In this document: positions 34,328 to 43,254 of the stretch, one piece after another
How the letters are laid out: each line of letters begins with the position of its first letter
How positions within the stretch are numbered: position 1 is the first letter of the stretch
Source of the DNA: CAILHX01 sp964511385
Lineage (GTDB): Bacteria; Pseudomonadota; Gammaproteobacteria; Burkholderiales; Methylophilaceae
Direction: 5' to 3'
DNA: 64,000 nt
NCBI GenBank assembly: GCA_964511385.1
Contig: CAZEFE010000005.1
Location: 62,001-126,000 of the forward strand
Position numbers and translations under genes: made by a program
The notes under the pieces: model-generated
Told to the model about the DNA's origin: nothing
Seen by the model: only the letters and a program-made list of their open reading frames with translations
Database searches by the model: none

Positions 34328-34809
34328 ACCTGCGCCCCGGCGGCATAGGCCTCGATCACCGAAGCGCCGACTGAGTCCGCCGGGTCGATTTCGCGTAGTT
34401 TGGCGAGTATCGCTTTGGCGTCCGCCAGCCGCTGCTGGCGCAGGCGGATGAAGGCCAGCGCTTTCAGGCTGAACAGGTAAAAATGTTGCGGCGCATCCAC
34501 CTTGCCCCAATCGCTTGCGGTACTGTCCAGCAAACGCCAATCCGCCGGGATGTGCGCCTGGCGCGCGGCGGCATCCAGCGCCAGGCAGGCGGCGCGCTCG
34601 GCGTCACCGAGACGGTTGTGGTTGAAATAGAACTTATACAGGGTGTAATACACGTGCAGGCAGCCGGGATCAGCCGCCTGCGCGCGCCAGAGCAGGGATT
34701 CGGCCTCGCGCCAGTCGCCGGCCGCAGTCGCGGCGGCGGAAAGATAGCCTGCCACGCGCGGCGGCAGGTCTTCGCTGGGCACGATCCCCTGCAATACCTT
34801 ACCAGACAC
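34324..34809 (-). CDS. TPR-like protein, paralogue of the nifB-operon TPR protein
   Basis: 161 residues made of helical repeats (EAESLLWRAQAADPGCLHVYYTLYKFYFNHNRLGDAERAACLAL and KALAFIRLRQQRLADAKAILAKLREIDP). It aligns end to end with the protein at 55723-56232: shared patterns include YYTLYKFYF/EYRYYFYK, IPADWR/IPSQWR, FYLFSLKALAFIRLRQQR/FYLFCLKAYAYLLLRQNR. Likely a protein-binding scaffold; partner unknown. A GTG start overlaps the FeSI gene by 11 bases. Confidence 0.8.
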   Translation of the reverse strand: MSGKVLQGIVPSEDLPPRVAGYLSAAATAAGDWREAESLLWRAQAADPGCLHVYYTLYKFYFNHNRLGDAERAACLALDAAARQAHIPADWRLLDSTASDWGKVDAPQHFYLFSLKALAFIRLRQQRLADAKAILAKLREIDPADSVGASVIEAYAAGAQV

Positions 34810-35122
34810 CTTCCGGCGCCTTCAGCCGCTCAACCACCGTACCGCCCAGCAGATGCTCGTCGATGATGGCCGTCACGTCTTCCTTGGTCACGCCGCTGTA
34901 CAGCACGCCTTCCGGGTAAACCAGTACATTGGGGCCGCCATCGCAGGGGCCGAGGCACCCGGAATAGGTCACAGAGAATTTGTCCCATAAATTGCGTGCC
35001 TGGGATTGCTGCCAGAACGCCTGCACGATTTCGTTGCCGCCCTTGGCCTGACAGGAACCGCGCGGATGCCCCGGTGGGCGGGCCTGGTTGCAGATGAATA
35101 CGTGTTTTGCTGGCTTGGGCAT
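34799..35122 (-). CDS. Thioredoxin-like 2Fe-2S ferredoxin (Shethna FeSI type)
   Basis: 107 residues. The N-terminal HVFICNQARPPGHPRGSC and the later SGCLGPCDGGPNVLVYP place four cluster cysteines (about 11, 24, 56, 60) in a thioredoxin fold, as in the Azotobacter FeSI ferredoxin. Such proteins form dimers and are often linked to nif genes. It is downstream of fixABCX and two other 2Fe-2S ferredoxins. Confidence 0.92.
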   Translation of the reverse strand: MPKPAKHVFICNQARPPGHPRGSCQAKGGNEIVQAFWQQSQARNLWDKFSVTYSGCLGPCDGGPNVLVYPEGVLYSGVTKEDVTAIIDEHLLGGTVVERLKAPEGVW

Positions 35123-35183
35123 GATGCCTCCTTACGTTAATTGAATTCTTAACCACTCCCCTGCATGAGGAGGGAATTTGCTT

Positions 35184-35468
35184 TTACGCTGGCTTCACCG
35201 TGACGTCGCCAAGCACCATGGCCTGGCAGGCAAGGCGGCATCCGGGTTTGGCATGTTTGCTTTTTAATAATGAGGTTTCCAGCGCCGATGGCGCGGATAG
35301 GTTTTCCGCGCCTTGCAGCACCTCCACCATGCAGTCCCCGCAATCGTTTTCCTTGCAGCCGAAGGTGATGCTGGTGCCGACCTTTTCCGCTACCTCGACA
35401 ATGCGGGTACCGCGCGGCACGGTGGCAATGGCGCCGATGTCGGCGAAAGTGATGCTGTATTTGGACAT
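35184..35468 (-). CDS. 2Fe-2S ferredoxin, plant/adrenodoxin fold, copy 1
   Basis: 94 residues: TRIVEVAEKVG, then GCKENDCGDCMVEV with C-X5-C-X2-C, and CRLACQ as fourth ligand. It is a close paralogue of the next gene upstream (35481-35840), 12 bases away, sharing the order VPxGTRIVE, CxExDCGxC, ENLSA, CRLACQ, GDVTV. Probably electron carriers tied to FixABCX or the flavodiiron protein. Confidence 0.9.
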   Translation of the reverse strand: MSKYSITFADIGAIATVPRGTRIVEVAEKVGTSITFGCKENDCGDCMVEVLQGAENLSAPSALETSLLKSKHAKPGCRLACQAMVLGDVTVKPA

Positions 35469-35480
35469 GATGGTTACCTC

Positions 35481-35840
35481 TTACAAGGGCGCGACGGTGA
35501 CGTCGCCGAAGACCTGGGTCTGGCATGCCAGGCGGCAGTGCTTGCCGGCGAAATTTTCACGCTGCATCTTGATCTGCAATGCGGCCAGATCTGGCGTAGA
35601 GCGCCATTCGTCGAGGATTTCCTGGAAGCGTGCGCGGATCACGGCCCGTTCTTCCGCGGTGATCGCCGACAGGTTTTCATCTCCCTTGGTCACCTCGAAC
35701 AGGCACTCGCCGCAATCACCTTCGCGACAGTTATAGGCGATGTAGGAACCGACCGCCTCCGAGAGTTCGACGATGCGGGTGCCGACTGGGACGTTGACGG
35801 TGACATTGACGTCGGAAAAAGTGACTTTAGCTTTAGCCAT
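35481..35840 (-). CDS. 2Fe-2S ferredoxin, plant/adrenodoxin fold, copy 2
   Basis: 119 residues. Cluster motif NCREGDCGECLFEV and CRLACQ. Compared with its tandem neighbour it has about 25 extra residues between ENLSAITAEER and the last Cys (FQEILDEWRSTPDLAALQIKM), probably an added helix that could define a docking surface. It lies 27 bases after the flavodiiron gene in the fix operon. Confidence 0.9.
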   Translation of the reverse strand: MAKAKVTFSDVNVTVNVPVGTRIVELSEAVGSYIAYNCREGDCGECLFEVTKGDENLSAITAEERAVIRARFQEILDEWRSTPDLAALQIKMQRENFAGKHCRLACQTQVFGDVTVAPL

Positions 35841-35867
35841 GGGGGCTCCCTAATGTGTTGGTTTGGT

Positions 35868-37139
35868 TCATTGCAGCGACGGTTGCCTGGATGCCAGCAA
35901 ATCCGCCATATCGATCACGCGTTGCTCATTCACGCCCATCAGGTGTTCACCGGCATCGCGCCCAAAGTTGCGGCAGAGTTCCAGTTCGTCATCTGACGGA
36001 ATCAGCTTGATGCGCACCCCTTCCAGCGGCACGCGCATCTTCAGGCCTCGCATCCGGCCTTCCAGCATGCGTACCGCCTCGCCCGACCAGCCGTAAGAGC
36101 CGAACGCTCCGGCCAGCTTGCCGCGTACGTTGATCATGGCGAACGAGGACAGCAAGTCCCAGATCGGCCTGGCCGCATCGCCGTTGATGGTGGGCGAGCC
36201 AAGTAGGATGCCGTCGGCATCCTCCACCAAATCCACGAACAGGCCGGCATCACCGCCTTCCAGGTCGTACAGCGACACGCGCACGCCCGGCACTTCCTCG
36301 GCGCCGTCACGTATCACCTGCGCCATTTGCGTGGTGCTGCCGTAGGCACTGATGTAGAAGATGATCAGCGTTTTCTCGTCCGCATTCACCTCGCTGTGCA
36401 GGCGCTGGCCGCTCAACTCGCGGTAGCGCTGCACGTAGCGCAGCGGCTGGTCGCGCAGCACCGGCCCGTGCGTTGGGGCAATCATGTTGATCGGCAGCGG
36501 TTCTATCAGATCGAGCGCATTGGCCACATGTTCGCGAAACGGCCGCATGATGTGGGCGTAGTAATACTCGAAGGCAAAGCGGAAATCGCCCGCTTTGTCG
36601 TTGAACAGCCGCTCGTCGCAAAAATGGCAGCCGAACACGTCGCCGGAAAACAGGATGCATTCCTCTTCCAGGTAGGTACATTGCGTATCCGGCCAGTGCA
36701 GGTAAGGCGTATGCAGGAAACGCAGGTTGCGGTCGCCCAGGCTGACGGTATCGCCCGTGGTCACCGGCGTAAAATCCAGGTCGGCGCGGTTCAGCAGCGC
36801 CTTCAGCATCAACTGTGCCGATTGCGAGATGTACAATCGCGCCTGTGGTGCGCGCCGCATCAACTCCGGCAGTGCGCCGGTGTGGTCGGGTTCCAGATGG
36901 TTGAGCACAATGACGCGAATTTCGTCGTATCGCGCCACCGCCTCCAATCGGGCAAAGAACTGCCCGGCACACTCCGCCTTGACCGTGTCGATCACTGCCA
37001 CACCATCCGAGCCGCGCACCGCATAAGCGTTGTACGTGGTGCCGTTGGGCGTTTTCAGGATCACGTCGAAACTGCGCATGCCGGGATCGAACGCACCGAT
37101 CCACTGCACCCGTTCCGACAGCCAGACGGGCTGCGTCAT
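35868..37139 (-). CDS. FprA-type flavodiiron protein
   Basis: 423 residues: N-terminal metallo-beta-lactamase domain with the diiron motif HLEPDH near residue 82, a later His in APTHGP near residue 224 and DVFGCHF, then a C-terminal flavodoxin domain (IFYISAYGSTTQMAQ near residue 258). Such proteins reduce O2 to water or NO to N2O with electrons from rubredoxin or ferredoxin. Within the fix operon it would remove O2 near nitrogenase, with the neighbouring ferredoxins as plausible donors. Confidence 0.93.
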   Translation of the reverse strand: MTQPVWLSERVQWIGAFDPGMRSFDVILKTPNGTTYNAYAVRGSDGVAVIDTVKAECAGQFFARLEAVARYDEIRVIVLNHLEPDHTGALPELMRRAPQARLYISQSAQLMLKALLNRADLDFTPVTTGDTVSLGDRNLRFLHTPYLHWPDTQCTYLEEECILFSGDVFGCHFCDERLFNDKAGDFRFAFEYYYAHIMRPFREHVANALDLIEPLPINMIAPTHGPVLRDQPLRYVQRYRELSGQRLHSEVNADEKTLIIFYISAYGSTTQMAQVIRDGAEEVPGVRVSLYDLEGGDAGLFVDLVEDADGILLGSPTINGDAARPIWDLLSSFAMINVRGKLAGAFGSYGWSGEAVRMLEGRMRGLKMRVPLEGVRIKLIPSDDELELCRNFGRDAGEHLMGVNEQRVIDMADLLASRQPSLQ

Positions 37140-37154
37140 TTCAAGTCCAGCCGG

Positions 37155-37451
37155 TCAACCAAACTTAAACAATATTCCGTACCCACCCCTTGGATATTCC
37201 CAAGCGACGTTACGGTGCTCGTCGCAAATAATGCGGCAGGTGCCGCATTCCAGGCAGCCGTCGCTGATGACGGTGACCTGGCCGTTGCCTTCCATGGTCC
37301 AGCAGCCTGCCGGGCAGCACACCGTGCAGGCGCGCTCCTCGCAATCATTACGGCACTTGTCCTCGTCTACGATGCTGATGTGCGGCCGCCCGGAATCCAC
37401 CTTGTAGCGGTTCTGGAACAATTTTTCCTCGACCTTGACTGTCACGCTCAT
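37155..37451 (-). CDS. fixX: Ferredoxin-like protein FixX
   Basis: 98 residues. Starts MSVTVKVEEKLFQNRYKVD and contains DKCRNDCEERACTVCCPAGCW and GCLECGTCRIICDEH, a 2[4Fe-4S]-type pattern with the second set complete. Final carrier of the FixABCX electron-bifurcating complex, passing low-potential electrons toward nitrogenase. The ATG at 37451 overlaps the fixC stop by four bases. Confidence 0.96.
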   Translation of the reverse strand: MSVTVKVEEKLFQNRYKVDSGRPHISIVDEDKCRNDCEERACTVCCPAGCWTMEGNGQVTVISDGCLECGTCRIICDEHRNVAWEYPRGGYGILFKFG

Positions 37452-38749
37452 TCGAATGCCCTCCACAGCTTGAACGTATCGCCCACCAGCCCGAACAGCG
37501 AGCGGCGCTGGCGGAAACTCTTGCCGATCTGTTTTTCCTTGGTTTTCTTGTCCACGCCGTCCACCGTGAGCATGGTGCGGGCGGCGTTGGACAGCAGTTC
37601 GGGGTAGTCATTAAAGAATTGAGGATTTGTATGAAATACATCCGGCATGTCTTTGTATTTCTTCAAATCTTTCATCACAAAACTCTCGTCCAGCCTGGCC
37701 TGGTAACGCTTGAGGTTGGCCTTGCTGAATTCCTTGCCTTCCTGCTTCAGTTCGATCAGCGTATCCGCCGCGTGCATGCCGGTCGTCATCGCCAGGTTGG
37801 AGCCTTCGCGGTGCACGGCGTTGACGAACATACCAGCATCACCGACGATCATCCAGCCATCGCCGTACAGGTCAGGCATGGCGTTGTAACCGCCCTCGGG
37901 AATCAGGTGCGCGGTGTATTCCTTCATCTCGCCGCCTTCGATCAATGGCTTGATGGCCGGGTGCGCCTTCATCTGCTCCAGCAGCGCGAATGGCGTGGTT
38001 TCCTGCTTCTTGAAGTCGGACAACATACAACCGACGCCGATAGTCACGCTTTCCTTGTTGGTGTAGAGGAAACCGGTGCCCATCATGCCCTTGGTGATTT
38101 TGCCCACCATCTCGATCACCACGCCCTCCTCGTCCTTGACGTTGAAGCGCTGCTCGATCAGTTCCTGCGGCATGAAGTGGATTTCCTTCACCGCCAGCGC
38201 CACGTCCTTGGGGTGCAGCTCTGGGTGGAAACCGGCTTTTTTCGCCAGCAACGAGTTCACGCCGTCGGCCAGTATCACGGCATCGGCGTAGATTTCGCCG
38301 CCCTGCCGGTCGGTCATCACGCCGATCACGCGGTTGCCGTCCAGCAGCAGGTTGGTGACGGTGGTTTCGCAAATCACTAGCGCGCCCGCCGCTTTCACCT
38401 GCTCCGAGAACCACTTGTCGAACTGCGAGCGGATCATGGTGTAGCGGTTATAAGGCTGCTTGTTGAAGGCATCGGAACGATAGTGCGAACCGATGTAGGA
38501 ATCGTCGTCCAGCACCCACATGCGCTGCTCAATGATATGGCGTTCCAGAGGGGCGTCCTCGCGGAAATCCGGGATCAGCTTTTCCAGCGCGTCGGAATAC
38601 AGGATGGCGCCCTGCACGTTCTTGGAGCCGGACGACTCGCCACGCTCCAGTTGCAGCACGCTCAAGCCTGCCTGTGCCAGCCGGAGCGCGGCGGAATTGC
38701 CGGAAGGACCGGCGCCGACGACAATAACGTCAAATCTCTCTACTGACAT
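37448..38749 (-). CDS. fixC: Electron-transfer flavoprotein-quinone oxidoreductase FixC
   Basis: 433 residues, FAD protein related to ETF-QO. The dinucleotide motif DVIVVGAGPSGNSAALRLA is at residues 5-23; GDAGMFVN near residue 300 is the second FAD contact. It passes electrons from FixAB to quinone and FixX. Two bases separate it from fixB. Confidence 0.97.
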   Translation of the reverse strand: MSVERFDVIVVGAGPSGNSAALRLAQAGLSVLQLERGESSGSKNVQGAILYSDALEKLIPDFREDAPLERHIIEQRMWVLDDDSYIGSHYRSDAFNKQPYNRYTMIRSQFDKWFSEQVKAAGALVICETTVTNLLLDGNRVIGVMTDRQGGEIYADAVILADGVNSLLAKKAGFHPELHPKDVALAVKEIHFMPQELIEQRFNVKDEEGVVIEMVGKITKGMMGTGFLYTNKESVTIGVGCMLSDFKKQETTPFALLEQMKAHPAIKPLIEGGEMKEYTAHLIPEGGYNAMPDLYGDGWMIVGDAGMFVNAVHREGSNLAMTTGMHAADTLIELKQEGKEFSKANLKRYQARLDESFVMKDLKKYKDMPDVFHTNPQFFNDYPELLSNAARTMLTVDGVDKKTKEKQIGKSFRQRRSLFGLVGDTFKLWRAFE

Positions 38750-38751
38750 GA

Positions 38752-39843
38752 TTAACCTGCCTTTCTCGCGGTTGCCAAGTGCGCCTTGAAGGCTTCGGTC
38801 AACGCCGGCAGTATGGTCATGGCATTGCCGACGATGCCGTAATGCGCAAAATCGAAAATCGGTGCGTTGGGGTCATTGTTGATGGCGATGATCACGTCCG
38901 AGGCATCCATGCCGACGCGGTGCTGGATCGCTCCGGAAATGCCGACAGCGATATAGAGCTTGGGCCGCACCGTCTTGCCGGACTGGCCCACCTGACGATC
39001 CAGTTCCACCCAGCCCGCCTGCACCACCGGGCGCGTGGCGCCGACCTCGGCCCCCAGCACGCTGGCCAGGTCCCAGATCAGCTTGAAGTTTTCCGGCTTT
39101 TTCATGCCGCGCCCGCCGGAGACGATGATGTCAGCAAAGGGTAACTGGGGTTTGTCCTGCATCTCGTCGGGAATGAATTCCAACACTTTCGTAATGATGG
39201 AACTTTCCACCATGCCCAGCGTGTCCTCGATGATGCGGCCCGTTTTGGACGTATCACGATCCGGCATCGCCATCACACGCGGGCGCACCGTGGCCATCTG
39301 CGGGCGGTAATTCAAGGTCTGGATCGTGCACAGCAGGCTACCGCCGAAGGTCGGACGGCTGGCCAGCAGGCTGCGCGCGTCGAGATCGATGTTGAGTTCC
39401 GTGCAGTCGGCGGTGAGCCCGGTCTTGAGCGTGGTCGCCACGCTGCCCGCCAGGTCGCGCCCCAGCGTGGTCGCGCCGAGGAACAGGATTTCCGGCTGGT
39501 ACTTGTTCACCAGGTCGGTCAGCCCCTTGGTGTAGGGTTCGTTGCGGTAATCGGTGAGCAGCGGGTCTTCGACCAGGTAACACAGGTCGGCACCATGGAA
39601 AAACGCTTCAAAGCAGAAGCTGCGCGTGTTCTCGCCCGGCGGCCCCATGACCACGCCGGCCAACTCCACGCCCAGCATGTCGGCCAGTTTGCGGCCCTCG
39701 CCCAGCAGTTCCAATGAAACCGGATGGATGGCACCGCGCTCGTGCTCGATGAACACCCAGACGCCCTTGTAGGCCTTCAGCCGTTCATCCAGCTCGAATT
39801 TCTTTTTGCCCGCGGGCTTTTTGGCTTCGGTTGCTTCGCTCAT
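38752..39843 (-). CDS. fixB: Electron-transfer flavoprotein alpha subunit FixB
   Basis: 363 residues. ETF alpha with the C-terminal FAD domain: SGGRGMKKPENF near residue 240, QVGQSGKTVRPKLYIAVGISGAIQH near residue 288 and INNDPNAPIF. The N-terminus has a short Lys/Glu-rich extension before VWVFIEHERG. Forms the bifurcating flavoprotein with FixA. Confidence 0.97.
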   Translation of the reverse strand: MSEATEAKKPAGKKKFELDERLKAYKGVWVFIEHERGAIHPVSLELLGEGRKLADMLGVELAGVVMGPPGENTRSFCFEAFFHGADLCYLVEDPLLTDYRNEPYTKGLTDLVNKYQPEILFLGATTLGRDLAGSVATTLKTGLTADCTELNIDLDARSLLASRPTFGGSLLCTIQTLNYRPQMATVRPRVMAMPDRDTSKTGRIIEDTLGMVESSIITKVLEFIPDEMQDKPQLPFADIIVSGGRGMKKPENFKLIWDLASVLGAEVGATRPVVQAGWVELDRQVGQSGKTVRPKLYIAVGISGAIQHRVGMDASDVIIAINNDPNAPIFDFAHYGIVGNAMTILPALTEAFKAHLATARKAG

Positions 39844-39862
39844 AGATTTACCTTTCTCTCAC

Positions 39863-40708
39863 TTACGCGGCGCGTTTGGCGATTTCCTGTTCCAGCTTGG
39901 GATATTTGGTGAACATCTTGGCCAGCAAGGTCACGCTCAAATCCTTGGGGTCGTTACTTTCGCACTGGATGATCTCGGCCTTGACCGCGCGCGGGGTCGG
40001 CGCAAAAACCTTGGATACCACCGTTGGCGAGCCTTTAAGGCCGGTCTTGGTCGGGTCTTCGATGCCCGCCGCATCCTTGTTCCATATCTTCACCGGGTAG
40101 CGCGCGGCGCGGAACATGTTGGCCATGGTGGCGAAGCGCATCTCGTTATTGCCTTCCAGCACCGTGATCAGGCTGGGCGTGCTGGTTTTCAGCACCTGCA
40201 CGCCGCCTTCCGAACGGCGCTCGACGACGATTTCCTTGTTCTCGACATCCACCGAGCGGATTTTCGAAACATAGGTCAGCAACTGCATGTCCAGGCGCTT
40301 GGCCACGCCCGGCCCGACCTGCGCGGTATCTCCGTCGATGGTCTGCTTGCCGGTAAACACCAGGTCCACCGGCATGTCCTTGTTGATCTGACTGATGGCC
40401 GAGGCCAGCGCATAACTGGTCGCCAGCGTGTCGGAACCGGCAAACACGCGGTCGGTCACCAGCACGGCGTCGTCAGCGCCATACGAAATAGCCTTGCGCA
40501 ATGCCGCTTCCGCCATCGGCGGGCCCATGGTCAGCACCGTCACCCGGCCGCCGTATTGATCCTTGAGTCGCAATGCTTCTTCCAGTGCAAACAGGTCATA
40601 AGGGTTGACGATGGTGGGCACGCCCTGGCGCATGATGGTATTAGTGACCGGATGCACACGAATCTGCGCGCTATCGGGAACTTGCTTGATACAAACGACG
40701 ATGTGCAT
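39863..40708 (-). CDS. fixA: Electron-transfer flavoprotein beta subunit FixA
   Basis: 281 residues, ETF beta fold: MHIVVCIKQVPDSAQIRV at the N-terminus, then NPYDLFALEEAL and the bifurcation-type segment GKQTIDGDTAQVGPGVAKRL near residue 120. It accepts NADH electrons in the FixABCX complex that makes reduced ferredoxin for nitrogenase. First gene of the operon, 39 bases from the sigma-54 -12 element. Confidence 0.97.
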   Translation of the reverse strand: MHIVVCIKQVPDSAQIRVHPVTNTIMRQGVPTIVNPYDLFALEEALRLKDQYGGRVTVLTMGPPMAEAALRKAISYGADDAVLVTDRVFAGSDTLATSYALASAISQINKDMPVDLVFTGKQTIDGDTAQVGPGVAKRLDMQLLTYVSKIRSVDVENKEIVVERRSEGGVQVLKTSTPSLITVLEGNNEMRFATMANMFRAARYPVKIWNKDAAGIEDPTKTGLKGSPTVVSKVFAPTPRAVKAEIIQCESNDPKDLSVTLLAKMFTKYPKLEQEIAKRAA

Positions 40709-40746
40709 TTTTCTCCGCTCCTGGATTCCAACTTGAACTCACTACA

Positions 40747-40761
40747 GCAACCTCTGTGCCA
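40747..40761 (-). promoter_or_regulatory. Sigma-54 promoter of fixABCX
   Basis: Minus strand TGGCAC-AGAGG-TTGC, an exact -24/-12 consensus, in the 139-base spacer between nifW and fixA. Confidence 0.92.
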
Positions 40762-40830
40762 CCACCAGAAAAGAGTACTTTTATTCCAATATTTCAATCA
40801 ATTACGCCACTTTCCCCGCACTCCAGGTTG

Positions 40831-40846
40831 TGTCGCAAACCAGACA
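40831..40846. promoter_or_regulatory. NifA activator site upstream of fixA
   Basis: TGT-CGCAAACCAG-ACA, perfect TGT-N10-ACA, 70 bases upstream of the fixA -24 element and one base after the nifW stop. The intervening AT-rich sequence has a one-mismatch IHF-like match. Confidence 0.87.
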
Positions 40847-40847
40847 A

Positions 40848-41183
40848 TCAGGCGCGACGCTCGTGCAGCGAATCCTTCAACTTGTTCACGCTCACGGTCT
40901 GCATGCCGGCCTTGTCCTGGAACACCTTGAACACCTTCTCGGTGACGGCATCCGACTTCACAAAATCGGCATAGGCCAGTTGCAGCCTGGACTTGAACGC
41001 GGCGCGTTCTTCGGCCTCTGGCAGCCCCTCGGGAATGGGATCGCGGCCCAGGTATTGCTGGAAGCGCTTGAGGATATGCAGACGGTTGACGTGGACCACT
41101 TGCGGGACGTATTCCACGCCCAGAAAGTCGAAAAACTCTTCGGCGGCGGAAAACTTCTGCATGGTGTCTAGTAATTGGCTCAT
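40848..41183 (-). CDS. nifW: Nitrogenase-stabilising protein NifW
   Basis: 111 residues: LLDTMQKFSAAEEFFDFLGVEYVPQVVHVNRLHILKRF is the family core in slightly variant form, followed by FKSRLQLAYADFVKSDAVTEKVFKVF. NifW helps protect or mature the MoFe protein under oxygen. The ATG at 41183 is favoured over one at 41207 because homology starts at MSQLLDTM. Last gene of nifV-cysE-nifW. Confidence 0.95.
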   Translation of the reverse strand: MSQLLDTMQKFSAAEEFFDFLGVEYVPQVVHVNRLHILKRFQQYLGRDPIPEGLPEAEERAAFKSRLQLAYADFVKSDAVTEKVFKVFQDKAGMQTVSVNKLKDSLHERRA

Positions 41184-41203
41184 GATGGCTCCCGGTTCTA
41201 AAT

Positions 41204-41944
41204 TCAATGAATGTTAACGATGCGCGACCTGCCGGCAGGTGTCCCCGCCTCTACCAGTTCCTCGCCGCCGGATGTCTGCTCGCGCCGCAGCATCACCAGC
41301 TGCGCTTCCAGCTCATCGATGCGGGCGAGCAGCGTCGCCACGGCACGGCCAACGGGGTCCGGCATCAGGTGATGGTCGAGATCGATTCCTTGCTGCGGCT
41401 GGCGCCGCTGGTTTTCCGGCAGCACGATGCGTCCGGGAATGCCGACCACGGTCATGCTGTCCGGCACGTCATGGACTACCACGGAATTCGCCCCGACCCG
41501 GGCGTGCCTGCCCACCACAACTGGCCCCAGAATCTTGGCGCCGGCGCCTACCATCACGCCGTCGCACAGGGTCGGATGGCGCTTGCCGGCGTTCCACGAC
41601 ACGCCGCCCAGGGTCACGCCGTGATACAGCGTTACATCGTTACCGATTTCCGCCGTCTCGCCGATCACCACGCCGCAGCCGTGGTCGATAAAGAATCTTC
41701 TGCCTATGGTCGCGCCGGGGTGGATGTCGATCTGGGTGAACATGCGGCTGCAATAGCTCAGCCAGCGTGCGGCGAAGCGCAGGCCGCGCCGCCACAGTCC
41801 ATGCGTCAGCCGGTGCAGGATAATGGCGTGCAGGCCGGGATAGGTCAGCAGCACTTCCAGACGATTGCGCGCCGCCGGGTCGCGCTCGAATACGCAGTTC
41901 AGGTCTTCCGTAATCAACTGCCGCAGGGAAAGTCGCTTGTCCAT
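41204..41944 (-). CDS. cysE: Serine O-acetyltransferase, nif-linked copy
   Basis: 246 residues. Left-handed beta-helix acyltransferase with hexapeptide repeats: IHPGATIGRRFFIDHGCGVVIGETAEIGNDVTLYHGVTLGG. It makes O-acetylserine for cysteine, the sulfur source for NifS/IscS. Cys biosynthesis copies in nif operons (nifP) meet the extra Fe-S demand. It lies nine bases after nifV. Confidence 0.94.
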   Translation of the reverse strand: MDKRLSLRQLITEDLNCVFERDPAARNRLEVLLTYPGLHAIILHRLTHGLWRRGLRFAARWLSYCSRMFTQIDIHPGATIGRRFFIDHGCGVVIGETAEIGNDVTLYHGVTLGGVSWNAGKRHPTLCDGVMVGAGAKILGPVVVGRHARVGANSVVVHDVPDSMTVVGIPGRIVLPENQRRQPQQGIDLDHHLMPDPVGRAVATLLARIDELEAQLVMLRREQTSGGEELVEAGTPAGRSRIVNIH

Positions 41945-41953
41945 CTGTAGCTC

Positions 41954-43096
41954 CTACTGCCGGGAAAACACAGGCTGCGCGGTTTCCAGGTACATGCGCA
42001 TCAGGTCTTCGGGTTGCGGATTACGCTTGGTCGTGCTGGCGAAATGCCGGATCAGATCCAGCATGCGTGGGGTTTCGTCGTCCTGCAGGTAAATCCCCAG
42101 CTGCGCATAGGCATGCTTGACACCGTGACTGCCGGAATGTTTGCCCAGCACCAGCCTGCGATTGCGCCCCACCTGCGCCGGATCGAAGTTTTCATAAATC
42201 GCCGGGTCCTTCAGCAGGCCATCCACGTGCAGGCCGGACTCATGGGTGAATACCGCCTCGCCGACAATGCTTTTGTTCGCGGCCACGGTGCGGCCGGAAG
42301 CCTCCGCCACCAGTCGGGAAATAGCCGGGAACCGCTGCATGTCCACCCCGGTTTCAATGCAATGGATGCTCCACAGCGCCATCACCACTTCTTCCAGCGG
42401 CGCGTTGCCGGCGCGCTCGCCCAGCCCGTTTACGGTAGTGTTGACGTGGCTGGCCCCGGCCAGCACGGCGGCCACAGAATTGGCCGTCGCCAGCCCCAGG
42501 TCATCGTGGGCGTGGATTTCGATTTCCAGGTCGGTCGCGGAAGCCAGACGGGCAATGCGGTCATACGTGGCAAACGGGTCGAGCACGCCCAGCGTATCGG
42601 CATAGCGGAAGCGGCGCGCACCGGCAACCTGCGCGGTTTCCACCACTTGCTGGACAAAGGCCTGGTCGGCACGCGAAGCGTCCTCCCCGCCCACCGCAAC
42701 ACGCAGGCCCAGGTCAACCGCCTTGCGCACGAAATAATCGATTTGCGCCAGCACCCAGGCACGGTCGCGGCGCAGCTTTTTTTCAATATGCAGGTCGGAC
42801 ACCGGCAGCGACAGGTTCACCAGTTCCGCGCCACTGCGGGCGCAAGCCGCCAAGTCGGCTTCCGTCATGCGCCCCCATACCATCAGCCGGCTGGGCAAAT
42901 TCAGGGCTGCAATCGCCTGGATGTCCTCGATTTCCGCCTCGCCCATGGCCGGGATGCCGATTTCCAGTTCCTGCACGCCGATGGCCGAAAGCGAGCTGGC
43001 GATGTCCAGCTTCTCGGCCTGGGTAAACGCCACCCCGGCGGTCTGCTCGCCGTCGCGCAGGGTGGTGTCGTTGATGATGGGGTTGCCTTGTCGCAT
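41954..43096 (-). CDS. nifV: Homocitrate synthase NifV
   Basis: Condenses acetyl-CoA and 2-oxoglutarate to homocitrate, the organic ligand of FeMo-co. DRE-TIM metallolyase motifs: NDTTLRDGEQTAGVAF near the start, EIHAHDDLGLATANSVAA, NTTVNGLGERAGNA and HESGLHVDGLL. An in-frame ATG at 43126 would lie upstream of the predicted transcription start, about 43118, so I take the ATG at 43096 (380 residues). Confidence 0.96.
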   Translation of the reverse strand: MRQGNPIINDTTLRDGEQTAGVAFTQAEKLDIASSLSAIGVQELEIGIPAMGEAEIEDIQAIAALNLPSRLMVWGRMTEADLAACARSGAELVNLSLPVSDLHIEKKLRRDRAWVLAQIDYFVRKAVDLGLRVAVGGEDASRADQAFVQQVVETAQVAGARRFRYADTLGVLDPFATYDRIARLASATDLEIEIHAHDDLGLATANSVAAVLAGASHVNTTVNGLGERAGNAPLEEVVMALWSIHCIETGVDMQRFPAISRLVAEASGRTVAANKSIVGEAVFTHESGLHVDGLLKDPAIYENFDPAQVGRNRRLVLGKHSGSHGVKHAYAQLGIYLQDDETPRMLDLIRHFASTTKRNPQPEDLMRMYLETAQPVFSRQ

Positions 43097-43129
43097 GGCT
43101 GGCTCAAGTGTTGTCTTGAGTACCAAGAA

Positions 43130-43144
43130 GCATCTGCCGTGCCA
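43130..43144 (-). promoter_or_regulatory. Sigma-54 promoter of nifV
   Basis: Minus strand TGGCAC-GGCAG-ATGC. GG and GC are ten bases apart as required; the only deviation is A for the first T of TTGC. Confidence 0.78.
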
Positions 43145-43211
43145 ACAGCAGAGCGCGCAACTTTAAGCAATTAATTCAATGTATTACGAATTGAAAACGA
43201 AAAATTCGTTT

Positions 43212-43227
43212 TGTAGGAATTGCGACA
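43212..43227. promoter_or_regulatory. NifA activator site upstream of nifV
   Basis: TGT-AGGAATTGCG-ACA, perfect TGT-N10-ACA, 68 bases from the nifV -24 element and 28 bases beyond the stop of higA. Confidence 0.86.
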
Positions 43228-43254
43228 ATTCCGGCGGGAATGGTATTGAATGGT

